DNA from: JBCBAP01 sp038532435 | GTDB lineage: Bacteria; Pseudomonadota; Alphaproteobacteria; Rhodobacterales; Rhodobacteraceae | Length of the DNA: 64,000 bases | Assembly (NCBI GenBank): GCA_038532435.1 | Contig: JBCBAP010000012.1 | Location: forward strand, 1 to 64,000 | Reading direction: 5' to 3' | Shown here: piece by piece, positions 54,408-63,389 of the stretch | Layout of the letters: every line of letters starts with the position of its first letter | How positions within the stretch are numbered: the first letter of the stretch is position 1 | The notes under the pieces: generated by a model | The model's input: the letters and a program-made list of their open reading frames with translations, nothing else | What the model was told of the DNA's origin: nothing | Databases searched by the model: none | Program-made: the position numbers and the translations under genes

Positions 54408-57400
54408 TCAGGCGAGATCGAGGGAAACGGACGCCAGCACCTCGCCCTCCGCATCGCGGTCGGCGAAAGCGCGAACCTCCAGTTCCGAGCTGTCGCTGGG
54501 CAGGTCGCGGCTCCAGTACGTATCGCCCCGGTTGCCGAACAGCGCATAGGGGGCCTTGTTCTCGATCTGAAAGAGCTCTCCGTCGATGAAAAAGCCCATG
54601 CTCCCGACTTCCAGGTCGGTCTCCGCAATGATGGTGTCGTGGGCCGGGTCGAAGACGAAGCTTTCCTGACCACTTTCCACATCCAGCAGCGTCAGGGTGA
54701 TGTCGGTGGCCTGCTCCGCTTCCGACGAGGCGGCGAGCACCTCCATTGCGATCGCTTCCTCCTCCGGATCGACAACACTCAGCTCCGCGGTCATCGAGGC
54801 GACCAGTTCGCCCTGTCCGCGCTCATCGGAGAAGGCCCGGACCTCCAGATCGTGCGCCCCGGCATCCAGCTCACTGGTGAAGAAATCCTCACCACGGTTG
54901 CCGAACATGGCGTAGGGGGCCTTGTTTTCCATCTGGATCAGCTCGCCGCCGATGTAAAAGCCGATGCTGCTGATGGGGATCTCGGATTCCGCGATCAGGG
55001 CGTGGGTCTCGAAGTTGATCGCGCCGTCGAAGTCCGTGTCGCGCTCTCCCGTCTCAAGGTCCACGAGCGCGAGTGACAGAATCTCGGGTTCTGGCGCCTC
55101 TTCGACCGGGGGCTCCGGTATCGGCGCCTCTACGATCGGCTCCGGCACGGTGAGGTCGCTCACCGTCTGGGCGAGCACCTCCCCGTTGCCGTTCCGCCCG
55201 GAGAAGGCCCGCACCTCGAGCTCATAGTCGCCGCTGGCCAGATCACCGGCAAAGTAATCCCCATCCCGATCGCCGAAGATGGCGTAGGGCACCCTGTTTT
55301 CGATCTGCATGAGCGCGCCATCGACGTAGAACCCCATACTGCGGACGGGCACATCCGTTTCAGCGATCAGCGTCTGGGTCGCGGGATCGAACGTACCATC
55401 GAAGGCGCCACCGGGGTCCCCACTTTCCAGATCGACCAGGGTGAGGGAGATGACTGCCAGGGCGGGTTCCTCCTCCACCGGATCTTCTGTGGGCGGGGCG
55501 TCCGCGGGTGGATCCTCCGCCGGTGGAGCGTCAGCAGGAGGTGCCTCGCCAACGGGGTCTTCCGCGGGGGGATCGTCCGCAGGAGGGTCCTCCGCCGGGG
55601 GCTCCTCGACTGGCGGGTCGACCGGAGCGGGTTCCTCGGCTGGCGGGTCGGCCGGTGCAGGATCCTCGGCAACCGGCTCCTCAGCCGGTGGATCAGCGGG
55701 CGGGTCCTCCGCCACCGGTTCCTCGTCGGAGGGCGCATCGGCGGGATCCTCGTCCGCGGGAGGTTCTGGCGTCGGATCATCTGATGGAACTTCGGCAACC
55801 GGCTCCTCAACGGGAGGCTCCTCGGGGGCAGGATCCTCCGCGGGGGGTTGAGGCGCAGGCTCGTCGGCGGACGGGCCCTGCCCCTCCGCGTAGGGCGGCG
55901 GGGGGAGGGTGTCGTCGGGCCCCGGATCGTCGAAGATCAACGCATCGAGGTCGAGGTCCGCCTCCGTATCCACAATGACGGTCACACCGGAATGCAGCGT
56001 GTCGTTGTAGGTCACGCCCGGTTGCGGCCAGAGGTAGCCATGGGCCATCTCGGCAACCAGCTTGATGTGCACTTCTCCCGCCTCATCACGGTAGACGGCG
56101 GTGTCCGGCGAGGCCTCGAGCATCGCCATGGAGCTGACCTCCCGGGCCGGACGGGAGGCACCGGAATAGGGATCGTCGACGGTGAAGCTCGACCCCGTTG
56201 GGGTCGGCCCGAGATTGAAGATGACGCTGTCGCCCCAGTCCATGTCATGCAGGTAGAGGCGGAACTGATCTTCGATATCGCGGTAGTCGATGGTGTAGCT
56301 GTAGCCCTCGAACACCGGGATCTGATGGCGGATAACGGACGCGGTCTCTCCGTCCGACCGGGTGACCGTGAAACCGCTCTTGTCGACCCCCCGGTTCGCA
56401 CCGGTATTTGCGATATTGTTATCGATGCGCAGCGTTCCGCTCGTCGTCCCGTAGGAAACGATTGCGCCCCATTCCTCGATGACCTCGTAATCCTCACCAG
56501 CGTTGAAGACGCGGGAGCCGTCCCGGTCGCTGCTGTACTGGTAGATCATGGCGCCGGGCTGACCGGTCAGACTGCCATCCACATCGACGATACCGCGGGC
56601 CCAGGCATCGTTGCCGATGGCATTGCCCCCGCCGCCGATGCTCACCTTGGCGCTTTCGTGGACACTGTCGCCCCAAGTGATGCCTTCCGCGCCGAAGGAG
56701 GCCGACTTGTGGATGGCGTTCGACAGGTCGATCGCATCGTCGCCTTCCTCGAACCCGTCGAACATCACGTTGCTCAGGCTGCCCGGGCCGTCATAGAGCT
56801 GGAAGCCCTGAAAGTCGCCATCGCCTCCGGGCAGGCTGCGTCCCGCCTCGATCTCCTCATCAGTCTGGGGATTGCCGATATTGTCGGAGCGGCCGACAAT
56901 CAGACTGTCCTCGATGGTCTGGTTGAGGCGGAACCGGGCGTTCGATCCCATCTCCGCAAACGCGGAATCCGTGAACGTACCCTCAACGCCACGGACATAA
57001 ACGCCGTTGTTCTTGTAGACCGTCAGACCATCGACCTCCCACGGGTCGACCTCCTGTGGCTGGTCGGCACTGCCGCTGGGGGAACCATCCTGGATCAGCC
57101 CGCCATGGTTGAGGTAGAAGCCCCGCCCTTCCGCCGAATGGGCCGCGTTGTCCTCGAAGGTGCCGAAATCCCGCCCCTCTCCCCGCGTGAGGTTGAAGTA
57201 GAAATTCTTGTCTTCCGATCCGGCGGCGTGGTTGCCGATCCAGACATTGTCCCCGTTGGAGGTGTAGAAGTTCGCAGGCTCCCCATCGTTCGCGCCGCGG
57301 ATCTCCCCGAACCGACCAGGCTCCCGCGCCCCCATTCCAAGGTTGCCGGTCAGGACGATGCCCGTCTCCGACCCGTCCTCGAAATAGTAGTTATGGCTGA

Positions 57401-58514
57401 TCGTCTCGAACACGACATTGTCGGACACTTCGGCATTGTCCGAGCCGTGGATCGTGATCCCCTTGTTGAAGCTGTGGTGGACGGAGGAGTCGGTGATGTA
57501 CTGGCCGGAGACGTCGTCCATCTCGTGCCAGTGGACCGGGTACCGGCCCAGCGTTCCCGCCTGCCCCATATAGGCGAACTCCGTGCCCGAGACGTACATC
57601 TCCGCATCGTTCATCACCATGGTGTGGCCGCCGAACTGATCGTCCTGCTCGCTGAGCGGCACATCCGGGTCATAGTCCACGTCGCCCTGGACCTTCACGT
57701 TCCGGCTCAGCAGCGCCACTTCCGCGCGCATATCGAGCTGGTGGACGTCACCGTCCGGATCGTCGTACCGATCGACCTCGCCGTGGTGCATGTAGTCAAG
57801 GGGGGGCTCGAAGGTGATCGTGAGCCCGTCGTCGGAGACACCTGTGATGGTGAGCTCCTCCGCCTGGTCCGGATCGAAGTCGGTGGAGGCGATTGCGATC
57901 CGGTCCCCGACCTCCCAGCCAAAGGCTTCCACAAGCGTGATGCTGGTCGCACCTGCCTCCGCGGTTCCGTCAAGCTGGGTCCACGACGTCTTCGCCGCAT
58001 CGACTCCGTGCAGGTCGAGGCGGCTGCCCTCGCCCATCACCATGAGGAAGGCGTCCTGATCCTCGAGCACCATCTCGTCCATGCCCGGCATCATCGACTG
58101 GCCCGCCTGCATCAGGATTTCGGAGATGTTGACGTTCTGGTTCGGATCATCGCCGGTCAGGGTGAGGGTGAAGTCGCTCACATGGGGATCATCCTCGGTG
58201 CCCACCTGGAAGTGACCCCCATCGATGACCGCGACCCAATCCGAGGAAAGCTCAATATCGCGCCCGTCCTCGACGGTCAGCAGGCCCTGCACGACGAGGC
58301 CACCCAACTCCGCATCGGTGTCCATGATCAATTCGGCACCGGGGGGAACCACGACGATGTCGTCGCTTCCGATGCTGCCGCCGTTCATCGAAACTAACTG
58401 GGAATATGTGAGTACAGACGCGCCTTCGAGAGTGATGATCATGTCATCCCCCGGTGCCAAGATTTGCCGACGCATGCGCTTAATGCGACGCGAATTGAGT
58501 CCAAATTGTGACAC
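54408..58514 (-). CDS. Giant G8-domain, CEMIP-like beta-helix protein
   Basis: A 1368-residue protein from a GTG. ATGs at 58475 and 58442 are alternatives; the last (MIITLEGASVLTYS) has GGGGGA just upstream and may be the true start. A G8 domain (about 30-145; MDTDAELGGLVVQGLLTVED) is followed by a right-handed beta-helix region with GRYPVHWHEMDD and HHSFNKGITIHGSDN, the hallmark of CEMIP/TMEM2/PKHD1-like proteins. Then come a proline/acid linker of about 150 residues (about 870-1018; PPAEEPVAEDP-like) and three tandem C-terminal repeats of about 100 residues (IENKAPYALFGNRG). There is no signal peptide. Animal CEMIP acts on hyaluronan, so glycan binding or cleavage outside the cell is plausible but unproven. 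Confidence 0.85.
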   Translation of the reverse strand: MSQFGLNSRRIKRMRRQILAPGDDMIITLEGASVLTYSQLVSMNGGSIGSDDIVVVPPGAELIMDTDAELGGLVVQGLLTVEDGRDIELSSDWVAVIDGGHFQVGTEDDPHVSDFTLTLTGDDPNQNVNISEILMQAGQSMMPGMDEMVLEDQDAFLMVMGEGSRLDLHGVDAAKTSWTQLDGTAEAGATSITLVEAFGWEVGDRIAIASTDFDPDQAEELTITGVSDDGLTITFEPPLDYMHHGEVDRYDDPDGDVHQLDMRAEVALLSRNVKVQGDVDYDPDVPLSEQDDQFGGHTMVMNDAEMYVSGTEFAYMGQAGTLGRYPVHWHEMDDVSGQYITDSSVHHSFNKGITIHGSDNAEVSDNVVFETISHNYYFEDGSETGIVLTGNLGMGAREPGRFGEIRGANDGEPANFYTSNGDNVWIGNHAAGSEDKNFYFNLTRGEGRDFGTFEDNAAHSAEGRGFYLNHGGLIQDGSPSGSADQPQEVDPWEVDGLTVYKNNGVYVRGVEGTFTDSAFAEMGSNARFRLNQTIEDSLIVGRSDNIGNPQTDEEIEAGRSLPGGDGDFQGFQLYDGPGSLSNVMFDGFEEGDDAIDLSNAIHKSASFGAEGITWGDSVHESAKVSIGGGGNAIGNDAWARGIVDVDGSLTGQPGAMIYQYSSDRDGSRVFNAGEDYEVIEEWGAIVSYGTTSGTLRIDNNIANTGANRGVDKSGFTVTRSDGETASVIRHQIPVFEGYSYTIDYRDIEDQFRLYLHDMDWGDSVIFNLGPTPTGSSFTVDDPYSGASRPAREVSSMAMLEASPDTAVYRDEAGEVHIKLVAEMAHGYLWPQPGVTYNDTLHSGVTVIVDTEADLDLDALIFDDPGPDDTLPPPPYAEGQGPSADEPAPQPPAEDPAPEEPPVEEPVAEVPSDDPTPEPPADEDPADAPSDEEPVAEDPPADPPAEEPVAEDPAPADPPAEEPAPVDPPVEEPPAEDPPADDPPAEDPVGEAPPADAPPAEDPPADAPPTEDPVEEEPALAVISLTLVDLESGDPGGAFDGTFDPATQTLIAETDVPVRSMGFYVDGALMQIENRVPYAIFGDRDGDYFAGDLASGDYELEVRAFSGRNGNGEVLAQTVSDLTVPEPIVEAPIPEPPVEEAPEPEILSLALVDLETGERDTDFDGAINFETHALIAESEIPISSIGFYIGGELIQMENKAPYAMFGNRGEDFFTSELDAGAHDLEVRAFSDERGQGELVASMTAELSVVDPEEEAIAMEVLAASSEAEQATDITLTLLDVESGQESFVFDPAHDTIIAETDLEVGSMGFFIDGELFQIENKAPYALFGNRGDTYWSRDLPSDSSELEVRAFADRDAEGEVLASVSLDLA

Positions 58515-58716
58515 CCGGTCCGTTGTCCAGACGGCCGAAACAGTGCTCTTGGCGACGGTTGTATCGTGTCGATAAAACTCGCCTTATCGGCAAGTTGTTG
58601 CCGATGGTCCCACCCCTCGCGTCGACTCTTAATCCGCCCTCGCGAATCGCCTGCACCGGTTTCTGTCGGTCTTCTGTCCGGTTTCGCGGTACGATGACCA
58701 AAAAAGGAGGAACGCC

Positions 58717-59898
58717 ATGAAAGACGCCGAGACACGAGCGCCCGGCTACTACACTGCGGAGGAGTGCGACCTCAGCGATTTCATCGCGCTCGTCGATAGC
58801 CGGACCCGGCCAGAGGATGTGCCGCATGCAAGCGCGGTTCAGCATCAGATCCCGGTTTACAAGATCGCCGATCTGCAGGGCGTCCTCGCCGACCCGGGTA
58901 CGCGGCGGGATCTGATGGCCGAATGGGCGCGCGTGCTGCTCTCTGGCGCCGGTGTCCTTGCTCTGCGGGGTGCCTATGCGGACACCGCTGTGATCGATGA
59001 AGCGACGGAGGTCTACAACGACATCATCCGCGAGGAGAGACAGGGTGCTGGCGGCGGCGGAGATCACTTCGCCGCATCGGGGGCGAACGACCGCGTCTGG
59101 AACGCGCTTCAGAAACTCTGTGACCGGGCGCCGGAGGTGTTCCTGCGCTACTTCGCCAACACCGCGATTGCCGCGGTCTGTGAGGCATGGCTGGGGCCGA
59201 ACGCGCAGATGACCGCCCAGATCAACCTTGTGCATCCGGGGGGAACCGCCCAGCAGGCGCACAGGGACTATCATCTCGGCTTTCAGACCGCGGAGCAGAG
59301 CGCCCTTTATCCGGCTCACGTCCACGATCTTTCCCCGCTTCTGACCTTGCAGGGCGCAATCGCCCATTGCGACATGCCGGTGGAAAGCGGGCCGACAAAG
59401 CTTTTGCCCTTTTCGCAGGCCTATAGGCCCGGGTACGCTGCATGGCGGCGCGAGGACTTTCGCGCCGTCTTCGAAGAGCGGTGCGTTCAGTTACCCCTCG
59501 CAAAAGGGGACGCGCTGTTCTTCAACCCCGCGCTGTTTCACGCCGCCGGATCCAACACGAGCACCGATATCCACCGCATGGCCAACCTGCTGCAGGTCTC
59601 CTCCGCCTTTGGCCGCGCTATGGAGTCAGTGGACCGCATGGCAATGTGCAAAAAGGTCTATCCCCAAGCGGTAGCGGCCCTTGAAAACGGGACACTCACG
59701 AGGGGGCAGATCGTCGCCGCCATCTCGGCAACGGCCGAGGGCTACCCGTTTCCCACAAGTCTCGACCGCGATCCGCCAAAGGGTGGCCTCGCCCCGGAAA
59801 GCCAGCGCGCCTACATACTGCGCGCAATCGACGAGCGGGCTTCTCCGGACGCGGTTGCCGTCCACCTCGATGCCATGGCGCGGGCGCGGCAGGCCTGA
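58717..59898 (+). CDS. Phytanoyl-CoA dioxygenase family oxygenase
   Basis: A 393-residue protein after an excellent ribosome site (AAAAAGGAGG, 6 nt). The PhyH-type Fe(II) triad is visible in QQAHRDYHLGFQ (HxD) and in the distal His of ALFHAAGSNTSTD, with a following Arg in DIHRMANLLQVS. It is longer than the PhyH homologue at 23.6-24.4 kb and not closely similar to it. It lies divergent from the G8 protein gene and convergent with an acyl-CoA synthetase gene. The substrate is unknown. Confidence 0.82.
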   Translation: MKDAETRAPGYYTAEECDLSDFIALVDSRTRPEDVPHASAVQHQIPVYKIADLQGVLADPGTRRDLMAEWARVLLSGAGVLALRGAYADTAVIDEATEVYNDIIREERQGAGGGGDHFAASGANDRVWNALQKLCDRAPEVFLRYFANTAIAAVCEAWLGPNAQMTAQINLVHPGGTAQQAHRDYHLGFQTAEQSALYPAHVHDLSPLLTLQGAIAHCDMPVESGPTKLLPFSQAYRPGYAAWRREDFRAVFEERCVQLPLAKGDALFFNPALFHAAGSNTSTDIHRMANLLQVSSAFGRAMESVDRMAMCKKVYPQAVAALENGTLTRGQIVAAISATAEGYPFPTSLDRDPPKGGLAPESQRAYILRAIDERASPDAVAVHLDAMARARQA

Positions 59899-59925
59899 CC
59901 TGCGCCCCGGCAAGCCTCTCTCGCC

Positions 59926-61443
59926 TCAGCCGGGTGTGAAAAGATCGGCGTAGCGGTCCCGCAGGACGTTCTTCTGGACCTTTCCCATCGTGTTTCGGGG
60001 CAGGTCATCGACCACGATCAGCGTGCGCGGATGCTTGAAGCGGGCGAGCGCCTCCCGCACCGCACCCATCGCCGCGTCGATGTCCGGGGCTTTACCGGGT
60101 TGAGCAACGAGAAGGCCCAGCACCGTTTCCCCAAAATCCGGGTGCGGCACGCCGACGACCGCGCTTTCCAGCACATCCGGCTGCGCGTCGAGCACCAGCT
60201 CGATCTCCTTGGGATAGATGTTGTAGCCGCCGGAGATGATGAGGTCCTTCCCCCGACCGACGATGTGGACATACCCGTCCCCGTCGATCCGCCCAAGATC
60301 GCCGGTGATGAAGAAACCATCCGCGCGCAGCTCGCGTGCCGTCTTCTCAGGCATCTCCCAATAGCCCTTGAAGACGTTGGGGCCACGCACCTCGATCTGT
60401 CCAACCTCTCCCGGCGGCAGGGTGACACCCGTGGCCGGATCAGTCACCTTCAGCTCCACATCCGGTAAAGGAAAGCCCACCGTCCCCGCCCGCCGCTCGC
60501 CCGTGTAGGGGTTGGAGGTGTTCATGTTCGTCTCCGTCATCCCGTAGCGCTCGAGAATCCGGTGCCCCGTGCGCCGTTCGAACCGCTCGTGAGTTTCGGC
60601 CAGAAGCGGCGCACTGCCGGACACGAAGAGCCTCATGTGACCGGTCAGATCACCCGTGAAACCCGGAGCGTCCAGCAGCCGGGTGTAGAATGTCGGCACA
60701 CCCATCATCGCCGTGGCCTCGGGCAGGTGAGTCATCACCTCTTCCGCGTCGAACCGCGGCAAGAAGATCATCGCGCCACCGGTCAGAAGCGTGATGTTCG
60801 TTGCGACGAACAGTCCGTGGGTGTGGAAGATCGGCAGCGCGTGGAGCTGCACGTCCTGCGCGGTGAAACGCCATTCCCGAGCCAGCGTCTGCGCATTGGA
60901 CAGAAGGTTGCGCTGGGTCAGCATCGCGCCCTTCGACCGGCCCGTCGTGCCGGAGGTGTAGAGCAGTGCCGCGAGATCATCCTCGTGCCGGGGTACCGTG
61001 GGGAAGTCCGGCGACATCCCTTCCGCCTGTTCGACAAGGGTGCCGGTGCCGTCCCCGTTCAGCGTCTCGACGCTGGCTCTCTGAGCCGCCGCCACGGGCA
61101 GGAGAGCCTCCAGCATGATGCCATCGCAGACAACCATCCGGGCACCGCTGTTTTCGATGAAGTAGCTCAGTTCTCCGACCGTGTAGGCGGTGTTGAGGGG
61201 GAGGAACACGACCCCTGCCTGCGCGCATGCAGCATAAAGCGCGAGCGCTTCCGGCGACTTCGGGATCTGGGCCGCGAGCCGATCCCCGGGCACAAGCCCG
61301 GCGGCGGAGAGGACGTGGGCAATGCGCCCGGCCATCGCGAGAAATTCCGCGTAGCTGAGACTGCGCCCCCCGGGAGACTTCAGAAACGGCGCAAGGCTTC
61401 CCGCGTGCCGACCGAACAGCGTGTCGTAGAGCGGGTTTGTCAT
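59926..61443 (-). CDS. matB: Acyl-CoA synthetase, probable malonyl-CoA synthetase
   Basis: The ATG at 61443 (MTNPLYDTLFGRH) is the family-like start; the frame goes 42 nt further. The 505-residue adenylate-forming enzyme has the P-loop LLYTSGTTGRSKGAM, the YGMTETNM segment, GDLGRIDGDGY and GGYNIYPKEIE, followed by the C-terminal catalytic Lys in NTMGKVQKN. HVLSAAGLVPGDRLAAQ and the ERYGMTETNMNTSNPYTGERRAGTVGFPLP stretch fit MatB enzymes, which make malonyl-CoA from malonate. The malonate assignment is likely but not proven. Confidence 0.85.
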   Translation of the reverse strand: MTNPLYDTLFGRHAGSLAPFLKSPGGRSLSYAEFLAMAGRIAHVLSAAGLVPGDRLAAQIPKSPEALALYAACAQAGVVFLPLNTAYTVGELSYFIENSGARMVVCDGIMLEALLPVAAAQRASVETLNGDGTGTLVEQAEGMSPDFPTVPRHEDDLAALLYTSGTTGRSKGAMLTQRNLLSNAQTLAREWRFTAQDVQLHALPIFHTHGLFVATNITLLTGGAMIFLPRFDAEEVMTHLPEATAMMGVPTFYTRLLDAPGFTGDLTGHMRLFVSGSAPLLAETHERFERRTGHRILERYGMTETNMNTSNPYTGERRAGTVGFPLPDVELKVTDPATGVTLPPGEVGQIEVRGPNVFKGYWEMPEKTARELRADGFFITGDLGRIDGDGYVHIVGRGKDLIISGGYNIYPKEIELVLDAQPDVLESAVVGVPHPDFGETVLGLLVAQPGKAPDIDAAMGAVREALARFKHPRTLIVVDDLPRNTMGKVQKNVLRDRYADLFTPG

Positions 61444-61563
61444 GTTATCGGATCCCTCGGTTCGAAAACGGCAGCGGCGTCTCATGCGCCGCTGCCGTTG
61501 TCCTTCTCCGACAGAACCGAGCCCGTGTGAAGGGCGGGATGCACCCGCCTCGGGGTCAGTGGA

Positions 61564-62598
61564 TCAGATCACTGCCTGGAAAATCACTCCGGAGATGATC
61601 GCACCGCTCACGCCCAGCCCAAGGTAGGCGGCGAAGACGGGCCGCTTCACCAGGGACCAGACCGCCGCCATCGCCGGGATCGAGCTGACCGCGCCCGCGA
61701 TCATGAAGGACATGGCGGCCCCTGCGCTCATCCCCTGCTCCATCAGGCCGGACAGCAGCGCTGGCGCGACGTAGGAGTTGAGGTAGGCAGGCATCCCGAC
61801 CACGGCCGCGACGGCGATGGGTACGACCCCTTCGCCCCCGACGACACCCGCGATCACGCTGGCCGGGACGTAGGTCACGAGAATGGCCTCCAGCATGTAG
61901 GCAAGCGCCAGCCAGCGGATGAGAAAGCCCGCGTTGTGCACGAACTCCCGCCCGAACGTCGCCCGGCGCGGTGCCTCGGTCCAGAACTGCCAGACCGGCG
62001 TGCCGTCGAACGGGTTCGGGCCGCAGCCGCACCGCGACACGCCCGTGGCACGCAGCGGGTCGGCGAACAGCCCGCCCCGGGTCATGTACTTGACCGCGAA
62101 GCCGCCGAAGAGGCCGAGCGCGACCGCTGCCACAGCCTTGCCGATGGCAAAGGGCCAGCCCAGCGCCGCAGCGGTGATGAGCAGCGACGGAGGATCGATC
62201 AGCGGGGAGGACAGCCAGAACGCCATGACCGCCGCGAGCGGTGCGCCAAGGGCGAGCAGACCCGCGATGAACGGGATCACCTCGCAGGAGCAGAACGGCG
62301 CCAGCCCGCCAAAGAGGGCGGCCAGCACGATCATCCGGTTCTCCCGCCCCTTGAAGGCGTCGGCGATCATCGCCTCCGCCCCGGCCGCCTTCAGCCCCGC
62401 AATCAGCAGGACGGCAAAGGCGATGAAGGGGAGCGTCCCGACAAGGGCGGAGGCAGCAAAGATCACCACCTCGTTCAGTCGCGCGGGGTCGAGCAGTGCC
62501 ACGAGGATGGGCACAAGGACGGTGATCGTCCAGGGGGTCGCAAGTCGGGATCTGATCTCATCGAATGTGGTCGGCTGCGGTCGTGCGGTATCGCTCAT
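61564..62598 (-). CDS. YraQ/ArsP-like permease (DUF318)
   Basis: A 344-residue protein with eight or more membrane helices and the family motif FCSCEVIPFIAGLL in its first half, plus a second PAYLNSYVAPALLSGL repeat-like segment. The Cys pair in CSCE is conserved in the family; some members export organoarsenicals. A Cys-containing loop (GVSRCGCGPNPFDG) lies in the middle. It overlaps an ArsR-type regulator gene by 4 bases, supporting a metal/metalloid or thiol-related role. Confidence 0.87.
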   Translation of the reverse strand: MSDTARPQPTTFDEIRSRLATPWTITVLVPILVALLDPARLNEVVIFAASALVGTLPFIAFAVLLIAGLKAAGAEAMIADAFKGRENRMIVLAALFGGLAPFCSCEVIPFIAGLLALGAPLAAVMAFWLSSPLIDPPSLLITAAALGWPFAIGKAVAAVALGLFGGFAVKYMTRGGLFADPLRATGVSRCGCGPNPFDGTPVWQFWTEAPRRATFGREFVHNAGFLIRWLALAYMLEAILVTYVPASVIAGVVGGEGVVPIAVAAVVGMPAYLNSYVAPALLSGLMEQGMSAGAAMSFMIAGAVSSIPAMAAVWSLVKRPVFAAYLGLGVSGAIISGVIFQAVI

Positions 62599-62894
62599 CG
62601 CATCGGGTCCTCATCTGCGCAGCATTCCTCAAGGATGAATGCCGCAAGGGTCTGAAGATGCGCATAGTTCGCCCGGTTGATCACCGCCCGCCCCTGCCTG
62701 TCCTGCACGATCAGCCCGGCGCCATGCAGCGCCTTGAGGTGATGGTTGAGGGTGGAGGCCGGGATGCCCGACCGTTCCTGAATATCCCCAACCTGCAAGC
62801 CTCCATCCCCGGCTTTCACCAGGATCTGGAGGACGGACAGCCGGGCATCCGACCCCATGGCCGAAAAGCCCTGCGCGGCGGTATTTCGATCCAT
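62595..62894 (-). CDS. ArsR family transcriptional regulator
   Basis: A 99-residue winged-helix repressor (VGDIQERSGIPASTLNHHLKALHGAGLI) of the SmtB/ArsR family. The classic recognition-helix CVC metal motif is absent; instead there is a Cys pair near the C-terminus (LEECCADED). It is followed, with a 4-base overlap, by the YraQ-like permease gene and is probably its repressor. Confidence 0.9.
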   Translation of the reverse strand: MDRNTAAQGFSAMGSDARLSVLQILVKAGDGGLQVGDIQERSGIPASTLNHHLKALHGAGLIVQDRQGRAVINRANYAHLQTLAAFILEECCADEDPMR

Positions 62895-62972
62895 GCGCTC
62901 GCCTTTATTTCTATTATTCTAGATATATCGAATCATGAGCGCCGTCAATCCCGTCTAGGACGGCGATCCACA

Positions 62973-63389
62973 TTAGCGATAGTTGAGAAGGGGAGGTTCC
63001 GCTTCAAAAGCGGCGATCCAGTGCTGCCACTCGCCCACATCGTCACCGAAACTCTCCGAGGAGATGTCCTCCAGCTCCCGAATGATCTCGCCGCGCGTCA
63101 GGGTCTCGATGGCAAGCTTGCCCATCTCCCGCCGCGGGTATTGCTTCACATAAACGATCCGCTGGGGGCCATCAGCGCCCTCCGCCAGCGCGTCGACATA
63201 GGCGCGGGCATCGGGGAGCCTTCGGGCAATCCGCGCGAGCAGCGCCATGATGAACGTGCGCTCCTCAAGTTCATCTTCCATCTCGTAAATCTCCGCCTGG
63301 GTCTTTCCGGCGGTCAGTTCGTCGTAAAGGGCGCGCCCCTGTTTCTGCAGGCGGCGGGTGTAGTAGGCCGCGTCTTTCACGTCGCTCAT
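62973..63389 (-). CDS. Small acidic protein, partner of the HEIGH protein
   Basis: A 138-residue, mostly helical, charged protein (YEMEDELEERTFIMALLARIARRLPDA). No family is recognised. It overlaps the upstream HEIGH-motif gene by 4 bases, so the two are translationally coupled. In that position an accessory or immunity-type partner is conceivable, but nothing in the sequence proves it. Confidence 0.65.
   Translation of the reverse strand: MSDVKDAAYYTRRLQKQGRALYDELTAGKTQAEIYEMEDELEERTFIMALLARIARRLPDARAYVDALAEGADGPQRIVYVKQYPRREMGKLAIETLTRGEIIRELEDISSESFGDDVGEWQHWIAAFEAEPPLLNYR

Noticed and set aside
55441..55900. Periodic repeats that could suggest a CRISPR array or tandem DNA repeat
   Set aside because: The periodicity is the coding of the P/E/D/A-rich linker of the G8 protein; there are no conserved direct repeats with unique spacers.
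55848..58397. 849-codon plus-strand open frame opposite the G8 protein gene
   Set aside because: Antisense shadow; the minus strand encodes recognisable G8 and beta-helix motifs, while this frame gives repetitive V/D/H-rich sequence typical of reversed codons.
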